A stretch of 30,546 nucleotides of DNA from JBPCOI01 sp051000395 (lineage in GTDB: Bacteria > Actinomycetota > Actinomycetes > Mycobacteriales > Jatrophihabitantaceae), in contig JBPCOI010000088.1 in assembly GCA_051000395.1 (NCBI GenBank), forward strand, positions 1 to 30,546, given 5' to 3'. A program made the position numbers and the translations under genes. Positions 29,887 to 30,546 of the stretch are shown here, piece by piece (the stretch's first letter is position 1; the number at the start of each line of letters is the position of its first letter). Below the pieces are notes generated by a model, which was given only the letters and a program-made list of their open reading frames with translations, was not told where the DNA came from and made no database searches.

Positions 29887-30285
29887 GTGGGGATGCTCTC
29901 GGTTCGCCACGAACCGAGCAGTGCGGCACTCGTGCGGCACGAACTCGCGGCCGACCTGGCCCGGCATCGCCTCGACGCGGACACCATCGACGAGGTGGTG
30001 CTGGTGGCCAGCGAGCTCGTCGGCAACGCGATCCGCCACACCCCTGCCGCCCCACCGCATCCCCTCGACGTCAGCTGGGAGGTCGAGGCGGACGGCGTCA
30101 CCGTGCGCGTCGCCGATTCCAGCGAGCAGTACCCCACGCCGCGCCTAGCCACGCCGGACGCGCCGAGCGGGCGGGGGCTCGCGATCGTGGCCGCCATGTC
30201 CGACAGCTGGGGTGTCGACCCGGCCGACGGCGGCAAGCGGGTCTGGGCGCACGTGTCCGTGCGTCAGGACCGAGTCGCGTCCTGA
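29887..30285 (+). CDS. RsbW/SpoIIAB-like anti-sigma ATP-binding protein
   Basis: 132-aa single HATPase_c domain of the anti-sigma kinase type. Seen: N box ELVGNAIRHTP, a G1-like VRVADSS and G2 SGRGLAIVAAMSDSWGV. In place of DxGxG it has D-S-S, a common variation in actinobacterial RsbW-like proteins. Known: such proteins hold a stress sigma factor and phosphorylate an anti-anti-sigma factor; in actinomycetes many copies have unknown partners. Start GTG 29887, from the GGAGG five bases upstream; ATG 29893 is an alternative. No sigma or antagonist gene is adjacent in the window, but the promoter looks SigB/SigF-dependent. Confidence 0.85.
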   Translation: MGMLSVRHEPSSAALVRHELAADLARHRLDADTIDEVVLVASELVGNAIRHTPAAPPHPLDVSWEVEADGVTVRVADSSEQYPTPRLATPDAPSGRGLAIVAAMSDSWGVDPADGGKRVWAHVSVRQDRVAS

Positions 30286-30297
30286 GCGGTGCGCGCC

Positions 30298-30546
30298 TCA
30301 GCTCGGCAGGCTGCGCATCACCCGCAACGCCACCGACAGGGTCGCGAGATCGACGCTGTCGCGGTCGAGCGCGGCGCGCACCGTCGTCCGGGCCCGTTCC
30401 ACGCGTTCGGCGTTGCTGGCCGACCACGCCAGCATCCGCTCGTCCGCGCTGAGCGCGTCGTCGGTGGTGCTCAACAACGAGGTGGGGGTCGCCGAAAGTA
30501 CGGCGGCGACAGCGCGGGCCGCCACCGCGAGCACAAGGTCCCGACC
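30298..30546 (-). CDS. C-terminal end of a gene leaving the window (possibly NAD-glutamate dehydrogenase)
   Basis: The frame is open from the window edge to TGA 30300-30298; 82 residues are visible, so the start is outside. The visible part is helical: LSADERMLAWSASNAERVER and on to DLATLSVALRVMRSLPS. The ending 'DLATLSVALR' recalls the C terminus of the large NAD-specific glutamate dehydrogenases, but this is from memory and a short match. Convergent with the RsbW-like gene, 12 nt apart. Confidence 0.45.
   Translation of the reverse strand, partial: GRDLVLAVAARAVAAVLSATPTSLLSTTDDALSADERMLAWSASNAERVERARTTVRAALDRDSVDLATLSVALRVMRSLPS

Overview
This is a very GC-rich, gene-dense window from an actinomycete chromosome. 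The strongest evidence is the cell-wall and division signalling operon fhaA-fhaB-pstP-rodA-pbpA-pknB, together with a BkdC/PdhC-type E2 containing an LVGYG linker, frequent GTG starts, NTGA stop/start overlaps, and several genes that look leaderless. I cannot name a genus; a Frankineae or Jatrophihabitans-like lineage is only a guess. No phage, insertion sequence, CRISPR array or rRNA was seen.

Layout. 1-1800: an acyltransferase (E2) of a 2-oxoacid dehydrogenase, then a complete small transcription unit for a 46-residue basic protein. 1831-4008: a STAND/AAA-like ATPase with an altered P-loop, a CMD/AhpD-like protein, and a cold-shock protein. 4217-9150: a drug-exporter MFS fused in frame to a DUF2630-like module, a LolA/MucB-like exported protein, and a divergent OmpR-type two-component system. 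9155-17263 (minus strand): the signalling operon, in which FHA adaptors, PP2C phosphatase, SEDS polymerase, class B PBP and PASTA kinase act together on peptidoglycan synthesis. 17412-17497: tRNA-Leu(CAG). 17498-21636: a looser, island-like stretch with vapBC, an FtsX-like permease without an ATPase, and a mazF remnant. 21637-24694: acyl-CoA synthetase, adenylate kinase and thioesterase, a possible acyl-activation/AMP-recycling group. 24734-28828: a small unknown protein, HtrA-type protease, an acidic small protein, MsrA, Fpg-type glycosylase and rhodanese, a repair and stress group. 28905-30546: glycerophosphodiesterase, an RsbW-like kinase behind a SigB/SigF-type promoter, and the C-terminal end of a gene leaving the window.

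The most unusual observation is in the intercistronic gaps. In the signalling operon every gap is exactly tiled by a micro-ORF whose start overlaps the upstream stop (ATGA or GTGA) and whose stop overlaps or abuts the downstream start. The rhodanese-GDPD gap shows the same arrangement. This looks like a termination-reinitiation relay; it could be chance and needs a genome-wide test.
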